DNA of 64,000 nucleotides, taken from Camillea tinctor. Its lineage: Eukaryota > Ascomycota > Sordariomycetes > Xylariales > Xylariaceae. The DNA lies in contig MU394053.1 in NCBI GenBank assembly GCA_022578605.1, forward strand, positions 497,960 to 561,959, written 5' to 3'. A program made the position numbers and the translations under genes. Each line of letters starts with the position of its first letter. The stretch's first letter is position 1. Positions 35,998 through 50,291 of this stretch are shown here, in pieces. Below the pieces are notes generated by a model, which was not told the origin of the DNA, made no database searches, and saw only the letters and a list, made by a program, of their open reading frames with translations.

Positions 35998-38039
35998 TTA
36001 CAACTTGTTAGGAGGTGCTGCCGATGTCATGGGCCACTGGTAGCCTGTGGCATCACTGAACTTGTAGCCATATGATGCAGTGAAGTCATCCAGCACAGCC
36101 GGTCCTCGGGAGCCTAGTTATGCAGGTTAGCAACCGATATCGTACCATTCAACATCAGAAGAGTACTAACCGTAGGGGTACTCCATGGGGATAATCTCCT
36201 TGTTGTCGTCAAGGTAGTGTAGTAGCGGGGTAAAGATTCTCCAGCTGGCATCAAGCTCATCGTCTCGGACAAAGTTGGAGTGGTCGCCCTTCAAGGCATC
36301 CAGGATGAGCGATTCGTAAGCCTCGGGGATCTTCAGGTCCGAGAACCGGCGTCGGTAGGTCAAGTCCAGTTCCGTCACCACCGTCTGCATGCTAAGACCG
36401 GGAAGCTTCGAGTTCATCTTGATGTACACACTCTCGTTGGGCTGAATCCGCATGACAAGTTCGTTCCGGGGAATATCCTTGAAAATACCGCTAGTAACAT
36501 CCTTGAATTGGATCCGGATCTCTGTCTTCTGCTCGTTCAGAGCCTTTCCAGCCTTCATGATGAAGGGTACACCGTCCCACCGCTCATTCTTGATATAGGC
36601 AACGAGAGCACAGAACGTAGGGCATCGCGAGTCCTTGGGGACCGTGTCATCCTCCTTGTAAGCTGGTTTGCTGCCGTCTAGCGACTTGCCGTACTGGCCA
36701 ATAATGACATTCTTAGGCTCAATGGCCGGAATACCTCGAAGGACACGGACCTTCTCGTCGCGAATGTCTTCAGCCGAGAACGAGATGGGTCGCTCCATGG
36801 CGAGGAGAGTGAGGACCTGGAGAAGATGGTTTTGCATAACGTCGCGAATGATGCCAAACTCGTCAAAGTATCCACCCCGACCCTCAGTGCCGAACGGCTC
36901 CTTGAAGGTAATCTGCACGTTATCAATGTGGTGCCGATTCCAGGTAGCACCGAAAAACTCGTTGCCAAACCGAAGGATGAGGATGTTCTTCACCATCTCC
37001 TTTCCTAGGTAGTGGTCGATGCGGAAGAGCTCTTCCTCCTTCCAATCGGGCTCTAGCGACTTCTGTAGTTCACGCGAACTTGCCAAGTCCTTTCCAAACG
37101 GCTTCTCAACCTACACACGATGGTCGTCCGGTTAGACTCTTCTCTGTCTTTCTCTTTTCCTCTCGTACTCCTCCTCGGGACAGGTAGACTAGACTTACGA
37201 TGACACGGGGGATTCCGTTCTTGGGGTAGCAGCACTTCTTGAGGTGCTGCGAGACAATGGTGAATACGCTAGGGGGCAGGGCCATGTAGAACAGACGATG
37301 GGTCTCGTGCCGGCCGTCCTCCAGGGCTTCCAGGTGCGCATTGAGCTGGAGGAAAGATTCATCCTTGTCGTATTGCCCGGAAACGTAGGTGCAGTGCTCG
37401 CAGAACTCGTTCAGCTGCTTCTCCATATCCTTGGTCGGCGTCTTGATATACGATCTGACCCGCTTGATGTATTCGTCGTGGTCCATTTTCGTCCGCGCAT
37501 AGCCGACGATCTTGACATCTTTGGGCAGAAATTGGTTTCGGTACTGGGGACAAGATCAGCTTGGTTTTTGCTGCGAAGGGGATTTGTCGCTACGCAAATA
37601 GTAGATAGTACTCACGAGTCCAAAGAGGGCAGGGAACTAGAAAAGGTGTTAGAATTTATGTTCTATGCATACATATATATATACAAATCACAAGAGAGGC
37701 GAGGTTTGGTTTGACTTACTGTCTTCTTCTTGGCCAAATCGCCAGAAGCACCAAGGACCACGATGACCGTGTTGTCCTTGAGCTCCAAGGTACTGTAGAG
37801 GTAGGGAAAAGAATCAGCAACCGGACTTCCTTCAATTATTTAATAATATTTTTTATTTTTATTTTTTATAATCCATCTCATGAATTTGCCATCGCTTTCC
37901 TGTTTCTTGTCTAGAAAACTCGAGCTGCAAATGGTATTCCATCCTAGGTCGGCGTGGGAAGCTGGAAAGTAGGGTGATGATGAAATTATTGGCGGGGCAG
38001 GGGCGGGGTTGTCTCGACTTACGCTGCTGCGGAATCCAT
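35998..38039 (-). CDS. zwf1: Glucose-6-phosphate 1-dehydrogenase
   Basis: Six exons (38039-38023, 37792-37720, 37636-37616, 37543-37199, 37110-36171, 36113-35998) join in frame to 503 residues, the usual fungal length. The enzyme oxidises glucose 6-phosphate to 6-phosphogluconolactone with NADP+, the entry to the oxidative pentose phosphate pathway, in the cytosol. The NADP motif is GASGDLAKKK near residue 20 and the active-site signature is RIDHYLGKE at about 182-190. IPRVIVEKPFGKD spans the fourth intron. EYPYGSRGPAVLDDF precedes the C-terminal YQWPMTSAAPPNKL. I end at the TAA at 36000-35998, which overlaps a GTAAGT donor. The first exon is only 17 nt and the third 21 nt. The symbol is the common fungal name (gsdA in Aspergillus). 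Confidence 0.93.
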
Positions 38040-41000
38040 GGTCGTCGGGCGGCAGAGGTATACAAAATCTAGGTGAGGTAGCGATATGGGGAACTCAAGA
38101 GGAAGAGAGGAGAAAAAGTGAAGTGAAATAATTCGGAGGCTTGTTGTATAGAAGACGAAGAAAAAAAAGAGAACAAAAAGAACAAGACCGAGTGATGCCG
38201 AGAGGAACAAAAGTTGGAAAGGTAGTGTAAGGTGTAAGTGTAAGTGTGGGTGTGAGTGTGAGGTACTGAAGTAGAAGAAAGTATGGAGGGGAAGATGAGC
38301 GGACGGGCCGGACGAGATAATGTCCCCCTGGTACTAAGTACTAGGTAAGTAAAAGTAAAGTAATGACTTGATTGAACCTTCTGACTAGTACCTACAAGGC
38401 AAAAGGGTTTTAAAAGAAAAAGCTAAGCTAAGCTAGGGGGGAATCTACAATACATATGTACCTACCTACCCATCTACCAAACACCTGGTCGGCTCTTATG
38501 GGATCTCCGGTGGGTTTTTTTAGTGTAGCTGCAGTTGTTAGTGTTATGATGCAAGCAGGTAAAGTGTAGTGGTTTAGTGGGGTACCTCAGAGCTTACTCA
38601 GGTCCCCGCCTTCCCCTTGCACAGCAGCATAAGAAGGAAGATATATTGTCGGAGTGGGATGAAGAGCATGGATCTCTTCCCTTGCGGCTTAACCTAGAAG
38701 AAGTACCCCGTGGACCTAGTTACAGGTCCGGAGTGAATTACACCTATCAAACGGATCTCGTGGAATAAATACTCCCGAGATATTTATTTATTTATTTATT
38801 CAAATCCTTTAACAGGTGAGGTGAGATCCATTCAATTTATTTCTCAAGTTCCCATCTAGTTTTGGTCTGTGTAAAGTGCTATCTTACCATATCCACACTT
38901 GGACTTCTAAGTCATAGTATAGTCTACATTCGTGACGTAGGTACTTAGGTAGAACTAAAACTACGAAGGGGGGATTTATTTTTATGAGGCATTATGTTCT
39001 TCCACTCACTCTCTCCCGACATCGCCGGCTCTGGTGGAGGCACTATAAGTGATTGTCCCTTTTTAGTAGGTACGTGGTGTATGTAGTACTATGTGGTACC
39101 TGTGGAGGTACATAATCGTTATTATAAATCAACCTTGGAAGCTTCCGAGGTTGAAGTGAACCAATGCTTACCTTATACTACTGTATTCACTTATAGACTA
39201 TCCTGTGATGTATACAAGAAACCAAAGTTACCAGGTAAGAAGGTAAGACAAGGCAGCATTAACATTCAAGGGATCCAACACCCTTCCCAAATTAAAAGAA
39301 GAAAAATAACAAAGCTCCCTATGCAAGAAACCCTTCCTTACATACCCATACCTACACTGCATACCTATACTACACACACTGCACACACCGCTGAGGGATT
39401 TGCAGATGATTTGCTGGTGATTTGTGATTTTGAGTATCTTAAAGGTTAGTTGGGTATATTAGCCGGGCCAATCCTATAACTATTTGGAATGCATGGTGCT
39501 TATTGCCTTCTTTTGAGCACAGCGGCGTGACAGTAGCCAGCCTTATTAGTTAGTTCTGTTGATGTTTATGAGTTATCAATTACAACTAAAAGTACAACAT
39601 ATATGGCAATTCCCGCTTTTGGCTTCTTCACTACAAGGTTCAAGTTCTTCCGGTAAAAAGATTTCTTTTTTCTTCTTTCTTTTCTTTCTACCCCGTACAG
39701 TCTTAGTCTTCTCCTTTTCATTTGGTTACACCTAGAACAAGGTGTCAACCCATCCGAATCCCCCGTCAGCTCTACTGAATAGAAAAGATGACAGGATGAC
39801 GATAATGTGACCCTGCATCAGTAATGTGATACAAAGAAATGGCCACAAAGCTTTGCGCCTGTTCTGTCATTGGCTGGCGGGCTGGCTCGGCTGGCTGCGT
39901 CGTGGGGTTAAGTTGCGCCGCGAGAGCAAAGACGAAGTCTTGTAAGACCAGCTATTCCAGAGCATCTCCCGCCAAGCTGTGCCTTCGGAGATCAGCCAGA
40001 CAATACGTCGTGCTTCCGAGAAAATAAGTGGAACTGCATCTATTCCGGAACTCCCTGCTTCTCTAACCTAGTCCCTATACAGCTACAACTTGAAGCTGAT
40101 CGAAGAGTGTGTTCCGTAAACTCCGAAACACAGCCAAACTGTGAAGCATAACCCCCCCGGCCTGCCCGGTGTCGGAATTTATGTAGTTAAGAAGGAATTA
40201 GAGGAACGAGATGGTTATCATGCCGCAACCCAAAGAAAGCCCGCGTGCAACGGAAGAAGCCCTTTAAAGGAGGGTGACTAAAAATCAAGAAGGAATACCG
40301 ACCGAAGTGGCGACGTCATCCGGACTTCACGATAGTGGTTTTCGAGTTGCCTAACTATTTCGGCAGATGAAGGTAACAATATCTATGTGCGTGTGTGTGC
40401 ATAGGTGATGTAAGTGGTTGGTACCTAGTATCGTGATGCAGCCAATACACATATGTCTGCACACAGCAAATATTCCGCTTCAGTGTTCATGTTACCAAGG
40501 TTTCATGTCACAGTGCTTTGAGGCGCCAACAATGAAACGATAGCATGTTACGGTTAACCCGGCATTATGGTGACGGGATCCGGTTCATGGACTTAGGCAT
40601 GTTATTCGGTAAGTTTTTTTTTTTCGGGGGTCGGACTTTTATAAGTTAATAAGGGTGGTCCATGTCACTGGGCAATCTGTAATTGGACTGTGCAGAGAGC
40701 CCTGCTGGAGTGGAGTGGACTTCAGCAACCCATCAACCAGCCACAAACGCCACAACTAGAATGATGAAAAAAAGTTAGCAGGCAAAATTCAAATTTCGTG
40801 TGTGAACCCAACAGGGCTTGTCTCGCCTAAATTCCCGCACCACCGCACCACCGCACCAATCCATACAACAAATATCCCAGATAAAGCCATCTGACCAATC
40901 ATTGGTCTAGTTTCTATTGCATACGAAGCATATCTTCCCATTTCATGCAATAGAAGAGGTGCATACCAGGCTTACAGAGATATTCCTTCCCCGAGAGACT

Positions 41001-41222
41001 CCTTAGTAAGATAGCCCGCACTAAAACGATAACCCATTCCAGTTATCACATGTTGAATTGTATCCACTTCCTCCATCCATCCGCATCATCAACTCTTAGA
41101 TTCCGACATCACGACAACCACGCCGGCGACAAACCACGACAACGATATTGCGACCGGAGAACTATTTCGGGTACTACCGAATTCTTGAGTAATTGAGTAG
41201 TAGAGGGAATAAATCGGACAAT
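38040..41222. other. Spacer between divergent G6PD and eL33 genes
   Basis: Two promoters share about 3.2 kb. The G6PD leader is GA-rich with a GTGTAAGTGTGGGTGTGAG tract near 38230-38265. No credible coding frame is seen; frames of up to 118 codons (39093-39449) lack protein features. Confidence 0.5.
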
Positions 41223-42139
41223 ATGCCTTCTGAAGCAGGCCACAGACGTGAGTTATTCTTCCCTGCCTCTTCTTTTCTTTTCTTCTCTTCTTCCTTTAGA
41301 CTTCATCTATGTAGACCGAAGAGAAAGAGAGAGATAGAAAACATATATATCAATTGAGGAAACATGCTAACTTCCTATAGTATACGTCAAGTGAGTAATT
41401 CCCTCGAATATACATTAGCAACATCGTCGAGGACTTCGTCTTTCGAGGCTGAGGTCAACCGACGAATTGAATCGAATCGCTATACCATCTTCCGCCCCAG
41501 ATATCCTACCCATTCATATGTTCTCTATATGTTCGCGACTACGTGAAAGGGGGGAAGGAAACAGAATTAAATAAAATAAAAACACTCGAAAAGGGCATGG
41601 AAACTGACTGGATTCGCATTATATAGGGGTCGTCACCTTGGCTACCAGCGCTCGCGACACACCACCCACCCCAAGGTCAGCTTGGTCAAGATCGAGGGTG
41701 TTGACGACACCAACGCTGCCAACTTCTACCTTGGCAAGAAGGTCGCATATGTCTACAAGGGCCAGAAGGAGGTTCGCGGAACCAAGATCCGGGTGATCTG
41801 GGGTAAAGTCACTAGGTATGTTGTCTCCGTCACCCTCAGTTCGTCGCATACTGCATGTCGCACGTCGCGTACCCATAGAGTGTGCATTTGCTAACAGTTA
41901 ACTATCTAGACCACACGGTATGTGCCAAGTTCTATCAGCTTGTCCTATCTTACCCCATCTTATGCTATACTATCGGACGCTTGCGGATTACTCTCCTCGT
42001 CACCTATACATGACACATACTAACATAATCCGCCTCCTTAGGAAACTCCGGCGTCGTCCGAGCCAAATTCTCCAGTCCTCTTCCCTCCAAGTCTTTCGGT
42101 GCTTCTGTTCGTATCATGCTCTATCCCTCGTCGATATAA
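41223..42139 (+). CDS. rpl33: 60S ribosomal protein eL33 (L33/L35Ae)
   Basis: Five exons (41223-41247, 41381-41390, 41627-41815, 41910-41917, 42042-42139) join in frame to 109 residues, the normal size. The protein is a structural component of the large ribosomal subunit. The reading is [19 protein letters not shown] at the start, then [30 protein letters not shown] and [16 protein letters not shown] at the end, all typical of the family. Exon 2 is 10 nt and exon 4 only 8 nt. Both have canonical borders (ATAG/GTGAGT and CTAG/GTATGT) and restore the conserved LYVK and TRPHG, so I trust them. Highly expressed ribosomal genes in fungi often carry introns near the 5' end. Confidence 0.95.
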
Positions 42140-43880
42140 GCTAGGGTTAGGCCGGAGTTGGTGGTGTGGACGGTTCTCATGATTGGTTGCATCTGGGTCA
42201 GGCAGGGTATACGGCTTCAGCCTTGCGTCTAACATAAAGAAATCAAGAAAGAATACCAAACAAAATGCGCTGAAGGCTTCTGTGAATGGTATCCCTGGTG
42301 ATGGACCATGAAGTAATGGTAAAAAGTCTTCTGGTGGACGTTTTGCGCGCACAAGGCTATGCGACTGCGAATCGAGCCCCGGCGAAAGAAAGAAAACAAA
42401 AAGAGAGAGGAAAGACTGCAGGCGTTCATTCCGATTATTGACAGACGAAATTATAGTTCCTAGCGAATAGCAGCAGATTGTCATAAAACATGGCTATCAC
42501 CACTCCTAATATTACCAGTTTCAACATCCACAGCTATTTCCAAAATTCCACTTCCGAATATTGACCATAATAATCCGATTAGTTTGGCTCGGGAATCAAG
42601 TAACCCCCTACAGAGTACTAGGTGTGAATTTCCTTATAGAGATCTAGGTTGATCAGCTCAGCCTAGTATTAGACAGGTCCTGTCAGGGCACTAACTTAGA
42701 AGGAGCTTTAATAGTCAATAGTGCATTAAATGATCAATAAAGATCGTCTTCAGCTCATGTTATGAGAGGGGCCGGAGAAGAAGGTTACCAAATTCGGAAT
42801 ATTTCTAAACTTCAGCCGCAATGTCTTGTATGAAAAGGGGGGATAGGGGGGAATGGGGGGACATCGCTTTATCTCAGAAAGCTTGATCGCTTGACCGCTG
42901 CTGATGTATATGATCTTGCTAGCTTACTTATCCCATAGAGAGGGACAGACAGAGAGAGAGAGCGAGACGGGAGCAAAATTACTGATCAAGCTCGAGCATG
43001 AACACACCTTTTTCTGGGGAGAGCTCGAAAGGGGATAGGCTACGTGTCTGTATACGCTGCTGCTGCTGGCTATATGATATCTAATCCTAGGTGGAAAACG
43101 GAAGGGAATATGGAGCGCGCACCGCTAACCCCTTTGTTGCTCAGCGGCACTGGATTATTCTCCATGTGTGGTCTGGAATGGGAGAGAATAGGGTGGATGA
43201 GTTGGACTCTTGGGCTTGTCGCTAGTAGGGATGGGAGCTAGTTGGCTAGGTTGTGAGGTGTTGGGAGGGGAGGAAGGTGGTGGTCGGGATATTGTGGGTG
43301 AGTATAAAGGGGAGTGCGGGTTGCGCGAAGTGAGATAGGATGGGGATGGGATGGTGTCTCACGATGTGTATTTTGTGTATGTTCGTGTCGCGGAGAGATA
43401 AGTTCTTGGTCTTTTTTTTTTTTTCTCGGAAGAGATACTTGCATGGAGTTTATGTATACGTATGGGTAGAAACTGAGTAGGTATACGTTTATCTATCTCT
43501 GCCTTTATAGAGCTCGAACTACATCCCTCTTAGAGGAAGGAAATGTATCTTGAGGAAGATAAAGTGTATATACTAGATTGAACTGCAGATAGATATCCTC
43601 CAACACTCAGTTGTATGAGGCTGAGAAACTGGATGTGTCTACGGCATCAGATCATCACATATCATTTTGTCAGAAGACAAACTTATAAGAAAACCTATTT
43701 TTTTTATTATCCCTTTTTTTATAGAAAAGGGGACCTATTGATCTTTCATTTTGCAACTATTACGTGAATAAAAAAAAGAGAAGAAAACCACCTTACCTGC
43801 TTTGCTGTAAATATACGCGATATATATATATAGGATCGTACGAGGTACGGTTGCCGGTTCCCCTAGTCTCCTATAATAAC

Positions 43881-43913
43881 ATACACACACACACACTCTC
43901 TCTCTCTCTCTCT
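43881..43913. repeat. Compound (CA)n(CT)n microsatellite
   Basis: A run of CA dinucleotides passes directly into about nine CT units. Simple sequence in a spacer; no function implied. Confidence 0.9.
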
Positions 43914-46900
43914 TAAACATAGATGTATGTAGGTTATGTATATTCCAGGGGCAGAGAGTAACCAGGGGAAACAGGTAAAGAAGGGTTAGGGTAGATATGC
44001 TGGATGAGATGGGATGAACGATCCGGAGAAAACTTGGTATTATCTCTCGCCCCCTTTTTTCTTCTTTTCCTTCTAGGGTGGTGCTTCAACACGATTCGGG
44101 ATAGGAAATAAGAGGAAATTTTATTCTTTACATATACTCCCCTCTGCCTGCTATCTCTCCCTCCATCATTTATTTCTTTTAGGCTTAATTGTCGAGACTG
44201 TTTGTTCATAGCAAGGGGTAAGGTACGGCGGGAGGAAAGGAGGTGATAAGAAGCGGGTGAGGCATTGGAAGGGTGTTTATTTTCGGTTTCAATATCGCCT
44301 CGAAGTAAGACACGAGACTTCCCCCCTTTTTTTCACCCGTTGTTGGGATGGGATCATGGGTTTGGGGCTGGTGGAACGGGATGTGTTTGCTCTGCTGCTT
44401 ACTTGGTACCTTGCATGCTCAGGTTACCTATCATCTACCACGATTTCGCAACTACGTGTTATCTTGTCGTATTATTGAAGAACTTCCTGCATGTACGTAT
44501 GGTTGTGGATTGGAAAGGGGAAAGGGGTACAGAGACGAAGCGAATGTGTATATCTAACCCGCTGCGCATGCAGCGCCTTTCTTACTACACATTACTTAGG
44601 TACCACGGTCCTTCAGACGAACAGGCAGTGCACTTAGACAAGCAACATGTGATATCACCCAGCGTCTACCCACGGACTCGCAGTTATCGTAAAGTTAACG
44701 CAGTGTATTGTAGTATGTATGGTAGCCAAGACCCGAACTCGAGCCGCATGTATCATGCTCGCCTATCCCTTGAATGGGCGGGATGAGGAGGTTCCGGCAG
44801 GGCAGAATCGTGTCTTTTTACTTCGCTTTTGCTTTTTTACCCCAACCCTTCCAACCCCAAGACGTTCCGACAAGCCCTACCTATATTATGCCTCGGTATC
44901 TATGTAGCACGATATCTACATGCTTTCCTGCGCCTAGCCGAAGGGAAGATAACCGGTTCGGTAGGTGTAACGAACTCCCCACGTTCAAGGTAGGTTTATC
45001 TAATATATTATAAATGAAAAAAAGGTGAATGCACGGTTTTATGTCAAAAAAAAAGGAGGAGGGTGGGTGTTGGGGAGGCGGGGCAAACAAGTTTTCCTGT
45101 TGAACTTGACTATGCGGTTGTCGGGTGGGAAGGTATAATATATATCTATATATCATGCGTGTGCCGAATTTTGCGTCATGTACCGCGGGGAAAGAAGATG
45201 AAGTATGCTGACAAGCATGAACTGGGTATAATGCCCAGGTATTACATATATGTACATGACTTATCTACACCTTCATGCTTTTTTTCTCTCTCTTTCACAT
45301 ATACATTTATTTGTCACATAACGAGGGGGAAAGCATCTTACTTTTCAACTTGCCATGTTTACTTTGATGGGTATTTAGTTTTCATGCCTACCGCTCTTTT
45401 AATGAAAGAGGGTCTTTTGGAGACTTCGGTCCGATGGTGGTATGGGGTTTGCGGTGAAAGATAGATCGATAGGTTGATAAATAGTAGAAAGTGAGGCACG
45501 TAAGGATGTAAGTAAGGTAGGTTAGGTTATAAGGGTTATAAGTGGATGTGGACTGTTGCCGCGCGTCCTGAGTTTAGTTGTAGGTATGCAGGTCGACTTT
45601 CCTACATAAAACCTGGCCACGAAAGAAAAGAAAGGAAAAGAAGAAAATGAACTAAAAAAGCCTCCCGATATGTATGTGTGAACTGTTCGTCCATCCTCCT
45701 GTGGGTTTAGCTTGGGTGGGGGAGGTAGTAGTAAAGAAAAAGAGAGCATGGCCGGGAGCAAGGCCGGGGGCAAGGCAAGATAGACTTACTTGCCTTAGCC
45801 TTATAGGCTTAGGCATGCATGAGGGATCGATATCAGCTTGTTGTAAACTCGACTCTACTATCTTGGTTGGCAGGTTAATAAAGTACCTACCTAGGTACGT
45901 ATAGACATGATGCCGGTAGATAACCAATCGGAGTATTACAACATCATAGGGCGATTTTCTTCTTCCTCTTTTATTTTTTTTATTTTATTTTTGTTAGTAC
46001 AGTTTTGTTGTCGTTTCATTACGCGCTGCTGAGTGACAAACCTTGTTGTCCGGCCATTTGTACGGTAAATTAGGCGCAACAGGTTAAAAATATAATGCGT
46101 ATGAGGAAAAAAAAAGATGATTTACCAGTACAGCCTATTCGTTGCTAATAAGAAGGATGCGTGATAAAAAAAACTGCTTTTTCGCTACCTTAGCTTTGCT
46201 CTTCTCGTACGCAGGGAATACGAGGCCATTATTATATGATATGCAAGTATCTGAAAGCGTACATCGACACCACCTACAACGAAAAAAGAACTTACGATGT
46301 TAATTGGTGGTGGTTAACGTACCATAAGTCCACCCCTGCATTGAGTTGTATTGGATATAGCAGCGCTGCATGTCAAAGTCAGATCTTATCCGTGTACACT
46401 TAAAAAAAAAGAGGTTAGGCAATTTGGTATAGGTTAGGTACCTAGGTAGGTATCCAAGGCGACGGGAAATATTGATTTGATAGTGTGTAAAAGTGAAAAC
46501 CCGAGAAATTGAGTCGAGCAATAAGTTGATGGTGTCGTTACCTTGGCTACATAAACCTATTATGTGTGTGTAAGTCATGTTTATCAGGTATGCACCACAA
46601 ACACCGCTGATTATTTCTTTTTCACTTTTGATGTAGAACTCAACAAATTAACAGTGTCAAGGATTCAAGGATTAAACCAACCGGTATGTGCGGATGATGG
46701 TAGGACATGTGTGTGCCGATTTACCTGTCTTGCAATACCTAATGTAGTGTATATGTAATGTGCATACACTACATCCCGCACTACGTATAGTATACTTTGC
46801 TAAACTTTCACAGGCTGCTATTTTTGTTCAAGGTACATACATAGAAATCTAGAAGCGCATCTGAAATGCACCTAAGGAGGCTTGGCAGCTGTCTCGTCTC

Positions 46901-49900
46901 GAAAGAAAAAAAAGGAAAAGAAAAAAGATGAGCGCGTGCGGTGGCCAGGTATCTGACTCCGGTATTGGTGACGATCGCTGCGGGAGTGTGGGGAGTATAA
47001 GAGCTCGGTTCGGTTTGAGGGACCTGGGGAGAGAAGAGGGGGGTTATTTTGTAAGATGATGACGGGTTTATGAGGTTAATCATGCGTAATCGCTTTCAAG
47101 CCCCCCCGGCATGCCGATTGTATTCAATCGAGAAACGACCAGCGGTTTTGTCGTCAGCGACCCAACCTGTCTTGCCTGTCAACCTGTTTTGTTGCAGGAG
47201 TCGAAGGAAACTGAGTGGTTCTCTTAGCATAGTATTGGGGTAATGGAGGTACTTCCGCTCTCGTTCTCATAGGTCTGCCTTACATACATAACGTATCAAT
47301 GGGCTAGATTGGTCGAATGCGGATGAGGTTTGGAATCCGTTATTCGGCTCCGAAAGTCAGCAACAATCCATCTCAAGCTTATCACAAGCAACACTTTTGG
47401 TTGTAACATCTCCACTACTGATGCTTATATTTTATTATATGCCACTAGTGAAATCGTTAGAGTGTGATATCAGCATGGCCCGTGAAGAGCTATTGACTAC
47501 CTATTGCACTATGGCGATATAGGTATGTGTCTGTGTGCGTGGCCCAGTCCCTTCTAGAAGATACGGCACTTTGGGTACGTAGGTAATGATCCGTATAATT
47601 CAACATCGTGGAAAAGTGATTAGGAGATTCAAGCATTCAGCGTGGCGTGGTGACTTTCTGCTAGGTACCATTACCTGGCCTATCAACACGTGGATGCACT
47701 GGTTACGGAGCCAATCCTAACCCGTCGAGATGGTGAATTCGTATTTATTCATGGTGGCGGTGCATGCTCAAAATGCGCTAATGCCGTCCCCACCTACGCT
47801 TTTAGGCAATGATAACAAAATCGATCGATCATGGGTGGTGGGATCACGGCATACATACCTCAAGGTACCTACAAGCCTACAACCAACCATCGTCTAATTA
47901 GTGCTCTGGACGCTAAACTTTACTTTACTCAAGTATTTACATGTAGCAAGAAAAATTGACCGTCAAGTAATCTAGCAACTTGTGCATTATGTTATACTTA
48001 CCTACATCTAGATAATCTGTATGCGCAGTGAAATAACAAGAAGCAGGAGAGAAAAATCAACCAGCAGTACCGAGTTGATGGCACAGATTAGGTCCAGATG
48101 GGGACTCCCACTATGGAAACCGGAGAGCATTTAATGAATAATCGAACGTCTTGGCAGCGTGATAAGGAATTCGACTTCGGTTAGGGCGTTCCTTAGGTTT
48201 TGCCATAGACCGGACTTTGGATATGCTAAGCTCAAGCAATTCGGAGCAATTCGACCTATGTACACGCTTATAGGTGCATATTTCTACTTAGAGCGCATAT
48301 AGCCAGTACCCACTTAAGCTCGCGCTGTTCAAAGTGATGCAAGAGACTGACGCGGCATTCGAGCTAACTTGACTCAATACTTTTATCAATGTAGGTAGGA
48401 ACTTCAAGACTTGCACTTTTCTATCCCTAGTAATTACACGACTCAATTGAGGAAGAAGAGGGCTACTCTCAAAGTGTAGATTAGATGCACAGGTAAGCTG
48501 ACAGCAATCGATATTGTTTGACAATTAAGAGAGAAAACAGGCACGAGGGGTGGCGAACCGAGTGGGAGGGAGTAGGCATGTGTTAACGGGCTTAGAAAGG
48601 GAAAACAGCAACTTATACGTACTGTCACATAGTTGTACTCCAATTCCATATTACACTACACTATAAACGGCCGTCGCCATCGCTGCATCGCTCGCGTAGC
48701 TTCCCCAACCTAAACCTGTCAACCATGTAAACCTTATTCTAGTGTACAACATTGAACTACCTAAACTTGTAGGTATAGAGTACATCAGTATGTATATACA
48801 CATACAACACGCATGTGATGTACACCACCTACATACGCGCATTGTGGTGTGTATGTGTGCTATAGGTACACTGGCCCATTAAGGTACAATGCGACGTGTA
48901 ATCGGGCGTTCATAGGACGGATAGAGAATCCAAGAATCATCCCCTCGTCAGGCCACACAAGCCCTTCGCCTCCTTCGAGGAATCATAGGTTACCAACAGT
49001 TTTAGAACATATCAGACAATAGTATTTCTCCCATTAGTGCCCGTCGCCGAGTGCGATATGAGATGCCCTTTCCCCCCTTCTTTCTCTTTGTCTTTCTCTC
49101 CCCTCCTCTATATTTTCTCATTCCTCACTTTTAAACAGTAACTATACTAACTGCCCGACTACCTAACCTAATCGCACCTTGAGTTTAATCTTATTTTTAG
49201 TGTCAAGCATTCCGGTCTTTTGGTTGTCCGCTTTACCTTCTTTGCCTTGGACTTAACTCGTCTTTTCACCGCCGAGTGTTCACTCGTTTGTCCGAGAAAG
49301 GAAAGTAATCGTCAGCAACACCACCTAACTTTACGTTGTACCTACCTACACCTACAGGTGCCTTTCACTTATACGGAATACCTGTACTTTGATTTCGGGG
49401 TTATTTGCGACCTCGTACATTGTACCCCCACGAACGTACCCTCTAGGCGAGAAGAATTGAATTGGTCGACCACCTATCAGCAGTTCAAAGAGATTTGAGA
49501 CTTTTTGTCACTGGCGCCTGGGTACAACAAGTATTCAGATCATCAGCTTGCTAATTTCCTTCTTGGCCCCGGTCAGAGAAGAGACGGAAATCTCCAACAA
49601 CGGCCGTTTTTGAAACAAACATTTTATCAACACAATTAGAAAACAAAAAAGAAAACAACGGGCGCATTCATCGGTTGACGTCACCCGAAAGCCACACCTA
49701 AGCTCCTTGGGCTACCCCCCCTGCAAGCCCTTTCCGACCATCCACTACGCTACACTACATATGTGCCTAGTGTAGAACTCTTCACTCAATTACATGCATT
49801 ACCTGGTATCGAAGTACTTACCACAAAGTACTACTCACCACAATCTTATCCAGTCAATCAATCTACCGACTGTTACCGGTCATACATAATCAGGTATAAC

Positions 49901-50243
49901 TTTCGAGACTTGAGTCATTTGAGAAAACGAAGGGGGATAAAAGATTACGAGAAAAGGGAAACCAAAAAAAAAAATTAAAAGAAAAGGAAAATTCATCATC
50001 GTCACGAGATACAATAGAAAAGAGGGATAGCCGTTCGTATCAAAGCTCACCATAGCAGTTCTTGGCCAACGTTTTACACTACGAGAAAAAGAAAAAGAGG
50101 AAAACCGACAGTGGTGATTACGTTGCAGTGGTTGGGTTGTTGCAGCGATAGGTTCAGGATCTGTGCAAGCTAAGGTTTACGATTGCATCTACCCCTGTCT
50201 TGTGTTTTTTTCTTTTTCTTTACCATCCCGAGCTGGCCGATAA

Positions 50244-50291
50244 ACATACCTAGGAACATACCTAGGAACCTACCTAGGAACCTACCCAGGC
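50244..50291. repeat. Four copies of a 12-bp tandem repeat, ACATACCTAGGA
   Basis: Copies 1 and 2 are identical. Copy 3 differs by one base and copy 4 by three. The unit contains the CCTAGG palindrome that is scattered through other spacers of this window, and is followed by two CTTAAGTAC-like palindromic words. Confidence 0.85.

Noticed and set aside
44720..44760. tRNA-like B-box resemblance (CCCGAACTCGAGCC)
   Set aside because: No matching A box, acceptor stem or terminator at the right distance. No other tRNA candidate was found by eye.
44265..44786. 173-codon plus-strand frame in the large spacer
   Set aside because: No domain, signal peptide or conserved pattern, and composition like the flanks. 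Length alone is not enough, although it is the longest plus-strand frame there.
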